Below, in pieces: positions 17,701 through 26,353 of a DNA stretch of 33,442 bases (the first letter of the stretch is position 1; the number at the start of each line of letters is the position of its first letter). Origin of the DNA: Terriglobia bacterium (GTDB lineage Bacteria > Acidobacteriota > Terriglobia > Bryobacterales > Bryobacteraceae); NCBI GenBank assembly GCA_010084195.1, contig RGPS01000040.1:1-33442 (forward strand), given 5' to 3'. The position numbers and the translations under genes were made by a program. The notes under the pieces were generated by a model. It had not been told where the DNA came from. It did no database searches and saw only the letters and a program-made list of their open reading frames with translations.

Positions 17701-18433
17701 CGTAGCCGGAACCATGGAACTGGTTCGTACCACCCTTGGTGACAGCGGTGATCTGCAGCCCGCTCGACCGACCGTACTCTGCCTGATACCCCTGTGTGAG
17801 GATCTTGACTTCGCCGATCGATTCGATGTTCATGTTCAGCATCTGGCCGTTATTGCCCGTGTCCATGGCCGAAATGCCGTCCATCATGATGTTGTTCTGG
17901 CTGGCACCACCCAGGCGAGTGCCGCCGGCTGAGTTACCGCCCTCAATCACGCCCGGCGTAAAAGCAGTCAGGCTGGTGAAGTTTCCGCGGTTGATCGGCA
18001 GGTAGTCGATCTGTTCCGTGGAGATGGCGAACGACCGCTCGCCGCTCTGTGTCTGCACAAGCGCCGCTTCGGCGCTCACAGTAACAGTTTCGGTGGTTCC
18101 GCCCAATTGGAGCGAGATGGGTGGTACACCCACGCGGTCACCGCCGGTGACGAGGATTCCCGTACGCTTCGACGTCTTAAAGGATGCCGCGGTGACTTCC
18201 ACCGTATAGGTGTCAGCAGGGACGTTCGGGAATACATAGTCCCCCGTGGAGTTGGTGTCAACGGTGAGTCTCGTACCACGAGCCTCACTGATGAGATTGA
18301 CCTTGGCTGATGCCATGACTCCACCCGAGGAGTCGACCACCAGACCTGAAATTGTGCCGGTCGTGATTTGCGCCAGTGCCCAAAGCGGCAACAGGAGCAA
18401 GGTCGCGACCAAAATTGTAATGCGACGTAGCAT
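14762..18433 (-). CDS. Oar-like TonB-dependent outer-membrane protein (third)
   Basis: This 1223-residue protein has a strong signal peptide (MLRRITILVATLLLLPLWAL, then AQ). The carboxypeptidase-regulatory-like domain follows at about 23-110 (TGTISGLVVDSSGGVMASAK, NVPADTYTVEVTAASF). The plug includes GGASQNNIMMDGISAMDTGN and QAEYGRSSGLQITAVTKGGT, and the large barrel ends in Phe (QLQLRLRF). This is the classic Acidobacterial Oar layout. GGGAG ten bases before the ATG supports the start. A candidate sigma-70 promoter lies about 70 bases upstream and a strong terminator follows, so it is probably its own transcription unit, divergent from gyrA. The ligand is unknown. Confidence 0.92.
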   Translation of the reverse strand: MLRRITILVATLLLLPLWALAQITTGTISGLVVDSSGGVMASAKVNLISEARGTRLTVDTNSTGDYVFPNVPADTYTVEVTAASFKTSKRTGILVTGGDRVGVPPISLQLGGTTETVTVSAEAALVQTQSGERSFAISTEQIDYLPINRGNFTSLTAFTPGVIEGGNSAGGTRLGGASQNNIMMDGISAMDTGNNGQMLNMNIESIGEVKILTQGYQAEYGRSSGLQITAVTKGGTNQFHGSGYGVFTDSDWNKPTWVQWKNGDIKPKQAQQIYGYTIGGPAIIPKVMNGRNKLFFFYAHEYRPQSIATNGGNVIRLRVPTAQERAGNFSASRDNNGALLPALIDPTTAAPFPSQIIPASRLYAPGVAVLNRYPLPTLDQAVGTNFNYQANPVYYNQLTQQPAVKIDYNITDKLRVSGKYSGQIQRPVARQGLIPGFSDVYTPYPFITNWAFTANYVFSPKTFLEVTYGSIKNELADGNEGGILTNPESNRLKSLKDFPILYPNAGVMDERYYGYKVLTAEKAPFFDGKQLNLPPIWGWGNRIGAAPPQQRYPGWLNINKTQDLAVSVVHVTGRHTIKAGYYHNYSFKAQNVGAGGIANLSFQGYVNFGNDTNNALDTGFGFSNAGLGIFTQYLQASKFIEGNLIYNQREAYVQDNWKVTNRLTLDYGMRFVNQQPQYDKFLQMSNFFPEKFSASGAPVLYIAGCRSGAAVCSGNDRNAMDPRTRQILSAAGAANTQAAIGTPVPGTGVALNGIIKAGDGIAKTNYTWPTLVLGPRFGFAYDASGKSDWVIRGGVGMFYDRPDGNTTFSTPGNPPAATAQDLRNGQLSTLGQGLSPQPIPTLITFQYKAKIPASWQWQIGVQKSLPWAMVGDITYVGNRGVNRMGAFQGGQRTNLNAVDFGTAYLPSSQDPTLGTNAVPGQTAYTANLLRPFRGLAGVEENQTNFWDEYHSIQMNLNRRFKGGFSWGANYTYGISLKGNTGLIQRLQHAADGKISLRSDQAAYEKLNETLDVRPHLFKANGIWNSPGMAGKPAALRILVKDWQVSTVMTFGSGAAYNLGYSYQNNGSNVNITGSPDYGGTVNLLGALGSGCSDNPYGQFDATKVQGPGYNSLGLESGRNYLRGCMNRNVDLSLVRRIRVPGGEKYNVELRADVFNAGNWTVINGRNNSAQFASPTSATTLINNQYNADGTVNAARLQPRNAGFGAATSAQAMRSIQLQLRLRF

Positions 18434-18503
18434 AAATGAACTACTCCCTTGTGAATTACTGCCTTAGGGCCAAAGCCACCCATTGCGTCAGACAGTTCTA
18501 TGC

Positions 18504-18532
18504 ATCATATAGGAATGTCAGGCTGCGATCAA
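18504..18532 (-). promoter_or_regulatory. Candidate sigma-70 promoter of the third Oar-like gene
   Basis: On the minus strand TTGATC and TATGAT are separated by exactly 17 bases, matching the sigma-70 consensus at 4 of 6 and 5 of 6 positions. Initiation near 18497 would give a leader of about 64 bases that includes the GGGAG ribosome site. Confidence 0.45.
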
Positions 18533-18779
18533 CGGATTTTGTGACTTTTCTTTACGAAACTGTCATACCGCACACGTAACCTTTCCCCCGGAGCCTGCGA
18601 CAGCCGGCCGTGTGTTACGAAAGGCACGGTTGGACCACGAAGTTGCCCTCTTACTGGCAGGACGAAAGGCTCCCTCTCGCGGCCTGACTCCCCCTTTATC
18701 CCCGCCGCCTTCTCCCCGCAATACCCGAACTGCGTCCAAAACGCACCAGGCCACCCGGAAAGCCAGAGATCTAAATCTT

Positions 18780-18788
18780 TGCTATACT
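18780..18788 (+). promoter_or_regulatory. Candidate extended -10 promoter of gyrA
   Basis: TGCTATACT matches the extended -10 element TGnTATAaT. No good -35 is present, which is usual for extended -10 promoters. Initiation near 18795 would leave a leader of about 14 bases before the ATG at 18809, which has no Shine-Dalgarno sequence. Confidence 0.5.
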
Positions 18789-18808
18789 GACACTTATCCT
18801 TCAAAACC

Positions 18809-21415
18809 ATGGCTGATCAGGAACTCCCCCCGCAGGGTCCCCCCGCTCCTCCCCAACCGCCCGAGAAGATCCGGCACACTGGCCAGGAGGGCAACCACAA
18901 TAACGTCCCGATAAATATCGAAGACGAAATGCGTCGGTCTTATATCGATTACGCGATGAGCGTGATCGTTGGCCGCGCTTTGCCAGATGTCCGTGACGGG
19001 CTGAAACCCGTCCACCGCCGCATTCTGTATGGGATGAGCGAAATGGGCCTGGCGCCCAATCGCCCCACGCGGAAATGCGCGAAGATCGTCGGCGAAGTGC
19101 TGGGTAAGTTCCACCCGCACGGCGACTCCTCCGTCTACGACGCTCTCGTCCGCATGGCGCAGCCCTTCAGTCTGCGGTATCCGCTGATTGATGGCCAGGG
19201 CAACTTCGGCTCCGTTGATGGTGACCCGCCCGCAGCGTATCGGTATACCGAAGCCCGCCTCGCGAAGATCGCCACTGCCCTTCTCGAAGACATCGACAAG
19301 GAAACCGTCGACTTCCGTCCGAACTTTGACGACAGCGAAGTGGAACCCGAAGTTCTCCCCACCCGGGTCCCGAATCTCCTCGTCAACGGCTCCTCCGGGA
19401 TCGCCGTCGGCATGGCTACCAATATCCCGCCGCACAACCTGCGCGAGATTGTGGAAGCCACCATTCTGATGATTCGTGAGCCGGACGTCACCTTCGACCG
19501 GATCTGCGAAATCGTCCTTGGCCCGGACTTCCCCACGGGCGGTATTATCCTGGGCCGCGCCGGTATTCTGGACGCGTTCCGCACCGGTCGCGGCAGCCTG
19601 CGTATCCGGGCCAAAGCCGAGATCGTTCCTTTCGGTAAGGATCGCCAGCAGATCATCGTTTCCGAGATCCCCTACCAGGTGAACAAGTCGCGGCTGATTG
19701 AAGCCTGCGCCGGGCTGGTCAACGAAAAGAAGATCGAGGGCATCTCCGAAATCCGCGACGAAAGCGACCGCGATGGCATGCGCATCGTGTTCGATCTGAA
19801 GCGCGGTGAACAGGCTCAGGCCATCCTGAACAACCTGTATAAACAGACCCAGCTACAGACGAGCTTCGGCGTCATCAATCTTTCGATTGTGAATGGCCAG
19901 CCCCGCGAGCTGAGCCTGATGAGTACCATCAAGTACTTCATCGAGCACCGTGCCGATGTGGTCCGCCGCCGCACGGATTACGAACTCCGTAAGGCGCGCG
20001 AGCGCGAGCACATCCTGCTCGGCTTCCGCCTTGGTCTCGACAACATCGACGAAGTGATCCGCATCATTCGGGCCGCCAAGTCGCCGAAGGAAGCCCGCGA
20101 GAACCTGGTGGAAGCTTCCACTCGCTTCTACTTTAATCCTCTTTATCTGAAGGCTGCCGGTGCGGCCGAGCCGCTCACACGGCTCAGCGAACGTCAGGCG
20201 CAGGCCATCATCGAACTCCAGTTGCAGCGCCTCACCGGCATGGAACAGGACAAGATTGCTGCGGAACTGGCTGATATCCAGCGCCGCATCACCGAGTACC
20301 TGGAAATCCTCGGTTCCGAACTCGTCCTCAAAGAACTCATCATTAAGGAACTTCGCGAAGTCCAAAAGGACTTCGGCGATGCCCGCCGCACCCAGATCGT
20401 TGAAGACACCGGCGATATCAGCCTGGAAGACATGATCGCGGTCGAAGACATGGCCGTCACGGTCAGCCACGGCGGTTACGTGAAGCGCACTGCTGTGGAT
20501 ACCTATGTCCGTCAGGCTCGCGGCGGCAAGGGTCGCATCGGCATGGGGACTCGCACGGAGGATTTTGTTGAGTACTTCCTCGTGGCTTCCACGCACGACT
20601 ATATGTTGGTCTTCACCAACAAGGGACGTGTCTACTGGATCAAGATCTACGAGATCCCCGATGCCTCTACCACAGGCAAAGGCAAGCACGTCTCGAATCT
20701 GCTCGCCCTCCAGCCCGATGAACAGGTCAAGGCGTTCCTGCCTGTCAAAGCGTTTGTGGCCGATAAGTTCATCGTTATGGTCACCAAGTTCGGGGTCATT
20801 AAGAAGTCCGAACTCAGTGAGTTCGATCACCCGCTTTCCCGCGGCATCATCGCCATCGGGATTGATGAGGGTGACGAACTGATCGCCGCCCGCCTCACCT
20901 CCGGCAGTGACTGGATTTTCCTCGGGTCCCACGACGGTCAGGCGATTCGCTTCAACGAAACCCATGTCCGTCCGATGGGCCGCCCGGCGCGCGGTGTTCG
21001 GGGCATGGATCTTGCCAAGAACGACTACATCGTCGGTGCCGAAGTCGTTGGGGAAGATGGCCTTATTCTCTCCATCTCTGAGATGGGCTACGGCAAACGC
21101 ACCAGGCTCACGGATTACCGCCTCACCAACCGCGGGGTTAAGGGCGTCATCAATATGAAGGTGACGCGCAAGACCGGCAGCGTGGAGGCGATTCTTTCTG
21201 TGAAGGAAGATTCCGAGCTGATGATCATCACCCGCGAGGGTAAGATGATCCGCATCGACTCCGGCGAAATCCGGCAGGCTGGCCGGTCCACCCAGGGTGT
21301 CCGCCTTGTCCGCATGGAAGACAAAGACACCGTGGCTGCGGCCTCGCTGATCCCGGAAAGCGAAAAGCCGGTCGAGGGTGAGCCGGAAGCTCCCGCTCCG
21401 CCCGCGATTCAGTAG
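18809..21415 (+). CDS. gyrA: DNA gyrase subunit A
   Basis: This 868-residue type IIA topoisomerase subunit works with GyrB to introduce negative supercoils. Residues 38-150 match the breakage-reunion domain ([20 protein letters not shown], then [16 protein letters not shown]). [16 protein letters not shown] is the quinolone-resistance region, with Ser107 and Asp111 at the E. coli 83 and 87 positions, so it is wild-type there. Tyr146 in YRYTEARL is the catalytic tyrosine. The C-terminal DNA-wrapping domain carries a GyrA box at 569-575 reading QARGGKG instead of QRRGGKG, which supports GyrA over ParC. Relative to E. coli there are about 24 extra N-terminal residues, proline-rich ([14 protein letters not shown]). 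The C-terminal tail is also proline-rich. gyrB is not in the window. Confidence 0.97.
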   Translation: MADQELPPQGPPAPPQPPEKIRHTGQEGNHNNVPINIEDEMRRSYIDYAMSVIVGRALPDVRDGLKPVHRRILYGMSEMGLAPNRPTRKCAKIVGEVLGKFHPHGDSSVYDALVRMAQPFSLRYPLIDGQGNFGSVDGDPPAAYRYTEARLAKIATALLEDIDKETVDFRPNFDDSEVEPEVLPTRVPNLLVNGSSGIAVGMATNIPPHNLREIVEATILMIREPDVTFDRICEIVLGPDFPTGGIILGRAGILDAFRTGRGSLRIRAKAEIVPFGKDRQQIIVSEIPYQVNKSRLIEACAGLVNEKKIEGISEIRDESDRDGMRIVFDLKRGEQAQAILNNLYKQTQLQTSFGVINLSIVNGQPRELSLMSTIKYFIEHRADVVRRRTDYELRKAREREHILLGFRLGLDNIDEVIRIIRAAKSPKEARENLVEASTRFYFNPLYLKAAGAAEPLTRLSERQAQAIIELQLQRLTGMEQDKIAAELADIQRRITEYLEILGSELVLKELIIKELREVQKDFGDARRTQIVEDTGDISLEDMIAVEDMAVTVSHGGYVKRTAVDTYVRQARGGKGRIGMGTRTEDFVEYFLVASTHDYMLVFTNKGRVYWIKIYEIPDASTTGKGKHVSNLLALQPDEQVKAFLPVKAFVADKFIVMVTKFGVIKKSELSEFDHPLSRGIIAIGIDEGDELIAARLTSGSDWIFLGSHDGQAIRFNETHVRPMGRPARGVRGMDLAKNDYIVGAEVVGEDGLILSISEMGYGKRTRLTDYRLTNRGVKGVINMKVTRKTGSVEAILSVKEDSELMIITREGKMIRIDSGEIRQAGRSTQGVRLVRMEDKDTVAAASLIPESEKPVEGEPEAPAPPAIQ

Positions 21416-21422
21416 CGCTTTA

Positions 21423-22037
21423 TCAGTACAAAGTGGCGGGGACGCGAGTGATCGCGTCCTCGTCTACTTGTTTGGCCTCAACAAAGCCTTTCGTTTGCGC
21501 TTCCAGCATGGTTCCGAAACTGGGGACTGTGCCTTCTGCCGCATGTTTGGCGGGATTCCACAGGTCGGCGCGCACTAAAGCCCGGCTGCAGTGGATGTAG
21601 ACTTCGTTGACTTTCACCACCAGAACGGTCCTTGGCGTCTTTCCGCGTACCTCAAACTGGCTGGTCAGCGAAGGGGCTCGGCTGATGCATGCTTCGCCAT
21701 TGACGCGCAGGGTTTCGGTGACGCCCGGCACCAAAAACAGCAGGCCCACCTGTGGGTTGTGGACGATGTTTCGCAGCGAATCCAGGCGGTTGTTGCCACG
21801 CCGGTCGGGCAGCAACAGCGTTTGGTCGTCTGCTACTTTTACGAAGCCTGGGATGTCGCCTCGCGGTGAGACGTCACCTTGTGTTCCGAGCATCACCATG
21901 GGGGACGCCGCGATGAACTGACGGCAAAGCTCGTCGAGCCGGGTCAGTTGCTTCAGGACGGAGCGTTCCAAAGCATCCCCATACATTTCGTCAAGCTCAG
22001 TTGAGGAGGTAATAAGACGGGACGGATCCAGGACCAT
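21423..22037 (-). CDS. Pyridoxamine 5'-phosphate oxidase-family flavoprotein
   Basis: This 204-residue protein has the split-barrel FMN-binding fold. MVMLGTQGDVSPRGDIPGFV, DQTLLLPDRRGNNRLDSLRN, VGLLFLVPGVTETLRVNGEA and the late VVKVNEVYIHCSRALVRADLW match the PPOX-class subgroup typified by mycobacterial MSMEG_1061-like proteins. Members bind FMN or F420 and reduce or oxidise small molecules; the substrate is unknown. The ATG at 22037 begins the conserved region; a longer frame to 22109 overlaps the divergent neighbour and was rejected. It converges on gyrA with only 7 bases between the two genes. Confidence 0.85.
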   Translation of the reverse strand: MVLDPSRLITSSTELDEMYGDALERSVLKQLTRLDELCRQFIAASPMVMLGTQGDVSPRGDIPGFVKVADDQTLLLPDRRGNNRLDSLRNIVHNPQVGLLFLVPGVTETLRVNGEACISRAPSLTSQFEVRGKTPRTVLVVKVNEVYIHCSRALVRADLWNPAKHAAEGTVPSFGTMLEAQTKGFVEAKQVDEDAITRVPATLY

Positions 22038-22078
22038 ATCTTTTATCTTACTGGCATCAAACCTGCATACTGTCCGGC

Positions 22079-23419
22079 GTGGCACAACACAAACTCGGTC
22101 GCCGGTCACTTTTTGGCCGGGCTGGCATGGCCTTCCAGGCTGATGAGGTCCTCGAAGCGTCCCCGCAGAACGTCAATCGGAACTCGAAACCGTCTGAGTT
22201 GAAGATCACCGATCTCCGCGTCGCCACCATCCGGGGTGCGCCGATGACGGACCCCATCATCCGCATCGATACCAACCAGGGGATTTATGGCCTCGGCGAA
22301 GTGCGTGATGGAGCCAGCGCCCTGTAGGCTCTGATGTTGAAGAGCCGAATGCTGGGCGAGAATCCCTGCAATATCGAGCAGATTTTTCGCAAGATCAAGC
22401 AGTTTGGCGGTGATGCGCGCCAGGCGGGCGGCGTCTGCGGCATTGAGATGGCACTCTGGGATCTGGCAGGCAAAGCGTACAACGTTCCCGTTTACCAGAT
22501 GCTCGGCGGCAAGTTCCGCGACAAGATCCGTTGTTATGCCGGTACCACTGAGTCCCATGACCCGAAGATCTATGGCCAGCGACTGAAAGAGCGCCGCGAT
22601 CAAGGCTTCACCTGGCTCAAGATGAATCTCGGCATTGACCTGCTGGAGGGTCAGCCCGGTACCCTCTCCCGCCCCCTTGCGGCAAAAGGGGATGGCGTGA
22701 GCAACAACACCCAGCACATGTTCACAGGTGTCGAGATCACACCCAGGGACGTTGACAAGATGGCCGAGTATGTCTCAGTCATCCGCGAGGACGTGGGTGA
22801 TGACGTGCCTCTGGCCGCCGACCATTTCGGCCACATCGGCGTCAACTCCTGCATTCGCCTCGGGCGCGATCTGGAGAAATACAACATGGCGTGGCTCGAA
22901 GGCATGATCCCGTGGCAGCAGACGGAGCTTCTGCGGGAGATCAAGCAGGCCATCAACATCCCGCTGCTGACAGGCGAGGACATCTATCTCAAAGAGAATT
23001 TCGTGAAGCTCGCCGCCGCCCGCGCTGTCGATATCCTGCACCCCGATCTGGCCACCTCCGGCGGCAGCCTGGAGACCAAAACGATTGGCGACCTGATTCA
23101 GGATTACGGCGTCAGCACGGCGATGCACTTCGCCGGCTCGCCGGTCTCCTGCATGGCGAACGTCCATTGTGCCGCCGCCACTGAAAACTTCCTCGTTCTG
23201 GAAAACCACTCGGTGGATGTGCCCTGGTGGGGTGACCTGGTGGAGGGCGTCTCGAAGCCCATCGTGGACCACGGCTTCATTACCGTACCCGAAGGCCCCG
23301 GCCTCGGGGTGACGCTCCATGACGAGGTCATGAAGCGCCACCTGATGCCGAATACAACTTACTTTGGCCCGACCGACGAATGGAACGTTGACCGGTCAAA
23401 TGATCGCTTGTGGAGTTGA
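22079..23419 (+). pseudogene. Mandelate racemase/muconate lactonizing-family enzyme with in-frame amber codon
   Basis: One continuous frame from GTG 22079 to 23419 is interrupted only by TAG at 22325-22327. It encodes 82 residues (ITDLRVATIRGAPMTDPIIR, YGLGEVRDGASAL), then resumes LMLKSRMLGENPCNIEQIFR, GVCGIEMALWDLAGKAYNVP and the barrel. Enolase-superfamily residues are visible: Lys in TWLKMNLGID, Asp in ADHFGHIGVN, Glu in AWLEGM, Glu in TGEDIYL and His in STAMHFAGSP. In relatives I would expect Tyr at the TAG position (one base away). An ATG at 22334, six bases past the stop, could allow reinitiation and a split protein. The N-terminus keeps twin arginines (LGRRSLFGRAG) but has no hydrophobic export stretch, so the Tat signal also seems decayed. 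Likely ancestral role: sugar-acid dehydration. Confidence 0.85.
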
Positions 23420-24727
23420 CAGAGAGTCTTTGACATCCTGTAGAGCTGCTGCGGCGCGCTCCGGATCTTCCAGCTCGCGCTGGAGTCGCTCTAGTGCCGC
23501 ACCGACCACGTCCCGATGATGAAGCTTCGAACCAAGTTGGGTGGAAAGTCCGAGCCAGATCTGGTGCGACCGCTCCACATCCTCGGGCCATAAACGGGGC
23601 GGGTGCGGGCCGAGATTGACGAAGTGCGAAGGCCGGTCGGGAGTGAGGATTTCGAGCGAGAATGCGTGGCGGGGTTCGGGCAGTTTCTCCCAGGCCATAC
23701 CGATTCGGCGCGCCAGTTCCGCTGTCTCCATGCGGAGGGATGCGCCGGTGACCACGCGCGACATCTGCAGCGTCTGAGCCGTCTGCATGATAGCCCCGAA
23801 CGGATCGGCACCAGGTACGACCAGCAGTTCGACGGTCTTGCCTTCTTTCTCGGCCATGCTGACGACTTTGCTGAAGAGCTCTTTTTCGTAACTGGTGAAG
23901 ACTTCGTCAGTGGTCGTCGGAGGTCGAACCGTCATGACGATAATGTCGTGGCGCCGCAGATTCGTTTTCCGCAGAACTGACTCCAGATGCGCGAGGTTAC
24001 TCATCTCACGAGCCGCCACCAGGATCGCCCCCGGTCGAGAGGAAGGCATTGACGTTTCGATATTGAATTCTTTCAGACCCGATTCATGGTGGTCTTTCCG
24101 CCGCCGGTTGATATGCTCGGAAACCGTGAAGATGACGAACAGCAGGACGGTGAAGATGATGCCGCAGATGGTTGCGAACTTCTTGGAGAAGAGGTTGGCG
24201 ACAGCCGTGGAACCGAGCAGCAGCGTCGTCATCGCGAGGCCAATTGGAAGCTTGCTGCCGCGAATCGTGATGTTACCCGGGAACTTGTATTCCTGATCGT
24301 GCCGGTGATACCGACGTACCAGAACCCCGAGAGCTTTCAGGAAGAAGCTCCAGACCACACCGAAAGCATAAGCTTCACCCAGTAAGTAGATGTTACCGCC
24401 GCTGAGCACAATGGTAACTACCTGCAGCATGGCGACCAGGTTGATGATCCGGTAAGTCGTGCCGAACTTAGCATGCGGCTTCCGGAACCAGGGAAGCAGG
24501 ACGCCGTCTTCTGCCACGCGGTTCATCACGCTGTTAGCCCCGATGATAGAAGCATTGGTTGCCCCTGAGAGAATCAGGACGCCAACCACTACCACGAAAA
24601 CGTGGAAGCCGAGGCTCAGAAATTCCGGGCCTGCCAGATGCATGGCAAGGCCGCCGAGTAAGTTATCCACATAAGTGGGGCGGATCTTATCGGGGATAAT
24701 CATCGCGGCGAAAACACTCTTGTCCAA
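23396..24727 (-). pseudogene. Amino-acid/polyamine permease, 3' remnant lacking the N-terminal half
   Basis: The remaining 440 residues match the C-terminal part of large APC-superfamily permeases of about 700-750 residues. Roughly five membrane segments remain (for example FHVFVVVVGVLILSGATNAS, AYAFGVVWSFFLKALGVLVR and IPLGLA-type LPIGLAMTTLLLG), with the conserved NRVAEDGVLLPWFRKPHAKF between. A cytoplasmic USP-like domain follows (about 235-440, PGAILVAAREMSNLAHLESV). A full transporter needs about 12 helices, so the first six or seven are gone. The frame begins only at TTG 24727, inside an inverted repeat, or at ATG 24703, and an in-frame TAA lies about 50 bases upstream. The rightward cca gene follows directly, so the missing part is not nearby. 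Its 3' end overlaps the preceding gene by 24 bases. Confidence 0.85.
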
Positions 24728-24764
24728 AACACGTTTCCGCCAAAACTGATTTTGGACAAGAGTG
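24715..24764. repeat. 15-bp perfect inverted repeat at the broken end of the permease gene
   Basis: CACTCTTGTCCAAAA (24715-24729) and TTTTGGACAAGAGTG (24750-24764) are exact reverse complements around a 20-base loop. The repeat straddles the point where the permease coding similarity stops. A second small hairpin (CCTTTG/CAAAGG, 24766-24783) adjoins it. It may be a scar of a small mobile or palindromic element, or a leader hairpin. No transposase is present. Confidence 0.7.
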
Positions 24765-24875
24765 CCCTTTGTTTAACCAAAGGTAAGCCCCGTAAAACCG
24801 CCCCCCCCGATTCTGCCTAGAAGAGTGTCGCAGCAAGAATTCGGCAATTCGAGCGCAGCATGAGATTGTTAGGTT

Positions 24876-26195
24876 GTGGAAGCCCGCGCAAAGTTGGTCG
24901 TTCAACGGTTAAGGCAAAAAGGCCATGCTGCGTGGCTGGTTGGCGGCTGCGTTCGCGATATCCTGCTGGGCCGCACGCCGAAGGATTTCGATGTTGCCAC
25001 CGACGCCGTTCCGGACGAGCTTCGGACGATTTTCCCGGGAGCCAAAGAGGTGGGGGCGCACTTCGGCGTGATTCTGGTGGGCCCGGTTGAGGTCGCGACG
25101 TTTCGCAGCGACGGTGCCTATTCCGATGGCCGTCGACCGGAGTCGGTGCGCTTCGAAACCGACCCTCGGGAAGATGCCCTGCGGCGTGATTTCACGATCA
25201 ATGGCCTGCTGCTCGATCCGGAAACGAATGAGGTGCTGGATTTTGTCGATGGCAGAGCAGATCTGAATGCGGGTCTGATACGGACCATTGGCAAGCCGGA
25301 CCTGCGCTTCGGTGAAGACCATTTGCGGATGCTGCGGGCGGTAAGGTTTGCGGCGGCTTTGGAGTTCGAGGTGGAAGCCGGGACGCTGGCTGCCATCCGA
25401 CAAATGGCCCCTGCGATTCAGCGGATTTCCATGGAGCGCGTTCGCGACGAGGTCTCCCGGATTCTTACGCGGGGTAATCCGAAGCGAGGTTTTGAACTGC
25501 TTTCCGACACGGGTTTGCTGCGGGAGATTCTGCCGGAGATCGAAGCTCTGAAAGGTGTTGAGCAACCGGCCCAATACCATCCGGAAGGGGATGTCTGGAC
25601 CCACACGATGCTGATGCTGGAGGGCCTCGAAAGCCCTTCTCTCGAACTCGCGTTAGGCGTGCTGCTGCACGACGTGGGCAAGCCTGCGACTTTCCGCGTC
25701 GCGGACCGTATCCGGTTCGATGGCCACGTGGCGAAGGGCGTGGAGATCGGCCGGAAGCTGCTGAACCGGCTTCGTTTTCCGCAGGCCGTTACCGATGCCG
25801 TCTGCCTGCTGATCGACAATCACATGAAGTTTCGCGATGTTCCGGTGATGAAGGAAAGCACGTTGAAGCGTTTTCTCCGTTTGCCGAAATTCGAAGAACA
25901 TCTGGCGTTACATCGGCTGGATTGTTTATCGAGCAATGGTCATCTGGATAACTACGCGATGGCGAAAGCCAGATTCGAGGAGACACCCGAGGAACATCTG
26001 CGGCCGGAAAAGCTGCTGACAGGCCAGGCTCTGATTGCGGCCGGTTTCACCCCGGGACCTGCGTTCGGTCCCGTTCTGCATCAGATAGAAGATGCCCAGT
26101 TAGAGGGCCGAATTACGACACCTGAGGCGGCTCTGGCGTTGGCGCGGACTCTGCTTCTTTCAGCTTCTGCTGCTGAACCGCAATCAGAGTCTTAG
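24876..26195 (+). CDS. cca: CCA tRNA nucleotidyltransferase (HD-domain type)
   Basis: This 439-residue class II nucleotidyltransferase adds or repairs the CCA end of tRNAs. The head domain shows AAWLVGGCVRDILLGRTPKD (19-38) and the catalytic Asp pair of DFD (37-39), then RRDFTINGLLLD (103-114) and the nucleotide-binding stretch EDHLRMLRAVRFAAAL. A C-terminal HD phosphohydrolase domain has YHPEGDVWTHTMLML (234-248) and LLHDVGKPATF (263-273), with further His residues at FDGHVAKG and DNHMKF. HD-containing versions often add 2',3'-cyclic phosphodiesterase or phosphatase activity. The start is GTG at 24876, chosen because the conserved N-terminus begins there; the ribosome site is poor. The last 83 bases overlap the leftward small membrane protein gene. 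Confidence 0.93.
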   Translation: MEARAKLVVQRLRQKGHAAWLVGGCVRDILLGRTPKDFDVATDAVPDELRTIFPGAKEVGAHFGVILVGPVEVATFRSDGAYSDGRRPESVRFETDPREDALRRDFTINGLLLDPETNEVLDFVDGRADLNAGLIRTIGKPDLRFGEDHLRMLRAVRFAAALEFEVEAGTLAAIRQMAPAIQRISMERVRDEVSRILTRGNPKRGFELLSDTGLLREILPEIEALKGVEQPAQYHPEGDVWTHTMLMLEGLESPSLELALGVLLHDVGKPATFRVADRIRFDGHVAKGVEIGRKLLNRLRFPQAVTDAVCLLIDNHMKFRDVPVMKESTLKRFLRLPKFEEHLALHRLDCLSSNGHLDNYAMAKARFEETPEEHLRPEKLLTGQALIAAGFTPGPAFGPVLHQIEDAQLEGRITTPEAALALARTLLLSASAAEPQSES

Positions 26196-26313
26196 CCAGC
26201 AGGGCCGCGAGCAGGATCAGGACAATCGCCAGAACCTTGCCGTTCAGGATACTGACCGCGATGATCATCAGGACTGCAAAGGCACCGATGGCCGGTGCGA
26301 GCTTCTTGTTCAT
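26113..26313 (-). CDS. Small membrane protein of unknown function
   Basis: This 66-residue frame starts with a basic MNKKLAP, has two hydrophobic stretches (AIGAFAVLMIIAVSIL and VLAIVLILLAALLAKTLIAV) and ends in a proline- and glutamate-rich tail (APTPEPPQVS). AGGT six to seven bases before the ATG is a fair ribosome site and supports this start over the longer frame from 26403. Its 3' end overlaps the convergent cca gene by 83 bases. I do not recognise a family. The combination of a start signal and a membrane profile argues it is real, but it could be an overlap artefact. Confidence 0.5.
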   Translation of the reverse strand: MNKKLAPAIGAFAVLMIIAVSILNGKVLAIVLILLAALLAKTLIAVQQQKLKEAESAPTPEPPQVS

Positions 26314-26353
26314 ATGCGCACCTAAATTGTGACACGTCGAGATCACAAGTACG

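Larger units (their letters stand above)
18434..18808. other. Divergent promoter region between the third Oar-like gene and gyrA
   Basis: These 375 bases contain no convincing gene. They hold a candidate promoter for each neighbour (18504-18532 leftward, 18780-18788 rightward). A short frame at 18612-18914 overlaps the gyrA start and has no family features. The middle is C/G-rich without clear symmetry. Confidence 0.6.

Noticed and set aside
16685..17932. Long rightward frame (415 codons) inside the third Oar-like gene
   Set aside because: It is antisense to a well-supported coding region and shows no recognisable motif.
19853..20965. Antisense frame (370 codons) opposite gyrA
   Set aside because: gyrA is certain; the antisense frame is a by-product of its codon use and has no features of its own.
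22325..22327. Idea that TAG is recoded as an amino acid, since two genes carry in-frame amber codons
   Set aside because: gyrA and cca end in TAG exactly where their families end, so TAG works as a normal stop here; decay is the simpler explanation.
24801..24808. Run of eight C residues upstream of cca as a possible phase-variable tract
   Set aside because: It lies in non-coding sequence away from any clear promoter element, so there is nothing to support a switch.
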